Positions 62,467 to 64,000 of a stretch of DNA of 64,000 nucleotides are shown here, one piece after another. The position numbers were made by a program, and so were the translations under genes. The notes below the pieces were generated by a model. That model was not told the DNA's origin. It did no database searches and was given only the letters and a program-made list of their open reading frames with translations. Source of the stretch: Cliona cf. orientalis (taxonomy: Eukaryota > Porifera > Demospongiae > Clionaida > Clionaidae); contig OZ005690.1 of assembly GCA_963930775.1 (NCBI GenBank), positions 11,620,411 to 11,684,410 on the forward strand, written 5' to 3'. Each line of letters begins with the position of its first letter. The first letter of the stretch is position 1.

Positions 62467-64000
62467 GTAAGTACATGTACATATTTAGATCAAGCTATAG
62501 TGCAAAGTTTAAGTAGTATACTCCTAGATTATATAGGAATGGAATTTGTCATAAGTACATGATATAATTTGTAGCACTTGGTCTGAGAAAAGAGCCACTG
62601 CTTATAGTACAGCTGAGTATTGTGTAACAGTGTGTAATCAGCACTAATGAATGCATTGATGGGTACAGTCGTCATTCTGTGTGTGAGTGTGTGTGTGTGT
62701 GTGTCTGTTACCACGCTAACTGCTACATACCTGGTTTATTCGATGTAAACAAGGTGCCACTAGGCTTTTTACGGCATTTTCAAAAGTTCTGGCAATATTT
62801 GCTGACCACCATGGCCTTCTTCGCATCTTGACGAGCTCTCGATCGATGAAAGAGACAGCGATGGCACGATTAGTAGTGTGTAGCTCTAGCGATAGTTCTT
62901 GTAACTTAACTGACTCATCACAGCTAATATACTATTATGTAATTCCATGCAATCAGTATTAGTGCATTCTTGTGATTACTCTCAAAACCAGATACACTAT
63001 ATTGCAGTGTTGCTTGGCTTAGCTTGCAAATTTGCAATAGCTACTGCTATTGTGCCAAGGGTTTTGCACTGTATATAGCGTTTCATTGCTGACAGTATTG
63101 CTGATTTAGCTTGCAACTTCACAACATGCCTAGGATTTATAATAATATAAATTTAATTTTGACATAAAAAACGGCAAGTAATGCAAATTATTTATACAGC
63201 AGCTTAGACGTTTGTTATGACAAGACATTTTTGCTTTATCACTGTTATTAGAATTAATTTTTAAGAAATATGGGTGCAGGGGCGTGTCCAGCGGGGGGGC
63301 TCAGGGGGCTCGAGCACCCCCCTAAGGTCTGGCACAACAGCCAACTTAGTAGCTGTGTGACAATTATTGTTACTGATAAGCAACAACTGGTAGCTAAGAC
63401 CAACAATAAACTTACTGGACTCGCTCGAAACAGCAGTTTCTCGTCGCTACTAGGCCTAAAACAGCCTTCTTTGTCATCAAGCTGTGTTCAAGAACGCGTT
63501 AATGAGGGGCGTGGCTAAAATTTTTGCGCGCACACTTTGCGCACATTTGGCACAGCACCTACCTTCCTCAAATCCTGGACACGTCGACGACAATCTTCGG
63601 TACATGCTCAAGAAAAAGATACCGATAAATGAAGGATCGAGAGCCTTCATGATGCGTAGAAAGTCGAATGCCCAGCAAAGTGAGCCTCAGCGCTAGCTGA
63701 TTTGAACATAATATAATATGCAAACTCTAATTGATTTTCCACGTGACTGGCACTTAGTGCATAAGTACACAGAAATGGGATGCATTAATTTAATGGATAA
63801 TGCATTTCATAGGAATCATCCTTTTACTCTCTGATGGACTGCGATAAAAATATCATCGTACAGGCCTATATATAGCTGTTTTTTTACTTGCACCATGACA
63901 GTAATTTATTCACTTCGATTGAGTTTGTTTTTTAAATATTGTACACCAACTTTTCTTGAGTGCTATATACAAACTAGCACATGCACAACCACATTTTAGG
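62467..64000. other. Downstream intron or intergenic sequence, no exon recognised
   Basis: Contains a (GT)n run near 62680-62705 and a GC-rich stretch from 63270 (ggcgtgtccagcggggg) to about 63700 that looks like a repeat. Two overlapping open frames there lack splice context and any family motif. Confidence 0.45.

Noticed and set aside
63270-63696. Two plus-strand open frames near the window end
   Set aside because: GC-rich repeat-like DNA, no splice signals, no resemblance to the receptor families.

Overview
The window is AT-rich eukaryotic DNA with short introns, canonical GT...AG splice sites, AATAAA poly(A) signals and many small foldback/MITE elements. The protein architectures (Ig-like, fibronectin-III-like, sushi/CCP, Death domain) and the V-type Ig signature LEW(N/R)SAEYIG point to an early-branching animal. 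A demosponge is my best guess. That is an inference, and I have made no species call. All gene models were built by hand from frames and splice sites; no prediction program or database was used.

Layout. 484-677 is the 3' end of a gene that starts outside the window. 700-6500 is repeat-rich and holds a LINE reverse-transcriptase relic split by a foldback element. 6534-14895 (+) is a V-type Ig receptor. 17138-31964 holds five compact receptor genes: C -, D +, E -, F -, H -. 33596-35885 (+) is a second V-type receptor with a frameshift. 36939-45510 (+) is a tandem array: J (broken), the relic L', K (intact) and L (broken). 46730-47626 (+) is a short V-type gene. 48984-50881 (-, broken) and 51137-55747 (+, apparently intact) form a head-to-head inverted pair, M and N. 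55748-61315 is repeats with no gene found. 61316-62466 (+) holds two V-type Ig exons of a gene that probably runs off the window.

The main result is a clustered family of type I receptors built as signal peptide - Ig - FN3-like - 0 to 2 sushi - TM - short tail. Every extracellular exon begins and ends in phase 1, so any domain can be skipped or exchanged without changing frame. The tails share a bipartite tyrosine pattern: a membrane-proximal P-(L/I/V)-Y-(D/E) motif in some, followed by a near-invariant E-L-x-E-N-V-A-Y motif in all. This contains N-x-x-Y and, in a subset, an ITIM-like V-x-Y-x-x-(V/L). Gene N keeps the family ectodomain but appears to splice into a different cytoplasmic module: three ITIM-like tyrosines, a Death domain and a proline-rich C-terminus. 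The gene at the window start ends in a related proline-rich exon.

Active birth and death is visible: inverted and tandem duplications, frameshifted copies, a MITE inside an Ig exon, and orphan exon relics of signal peptide, sushi and tail. This combination suits a rapidly evolving recognition locus, such as innate immunity or allorecognition. That functional reading is inference; the architecture and the lesions are seen directly.
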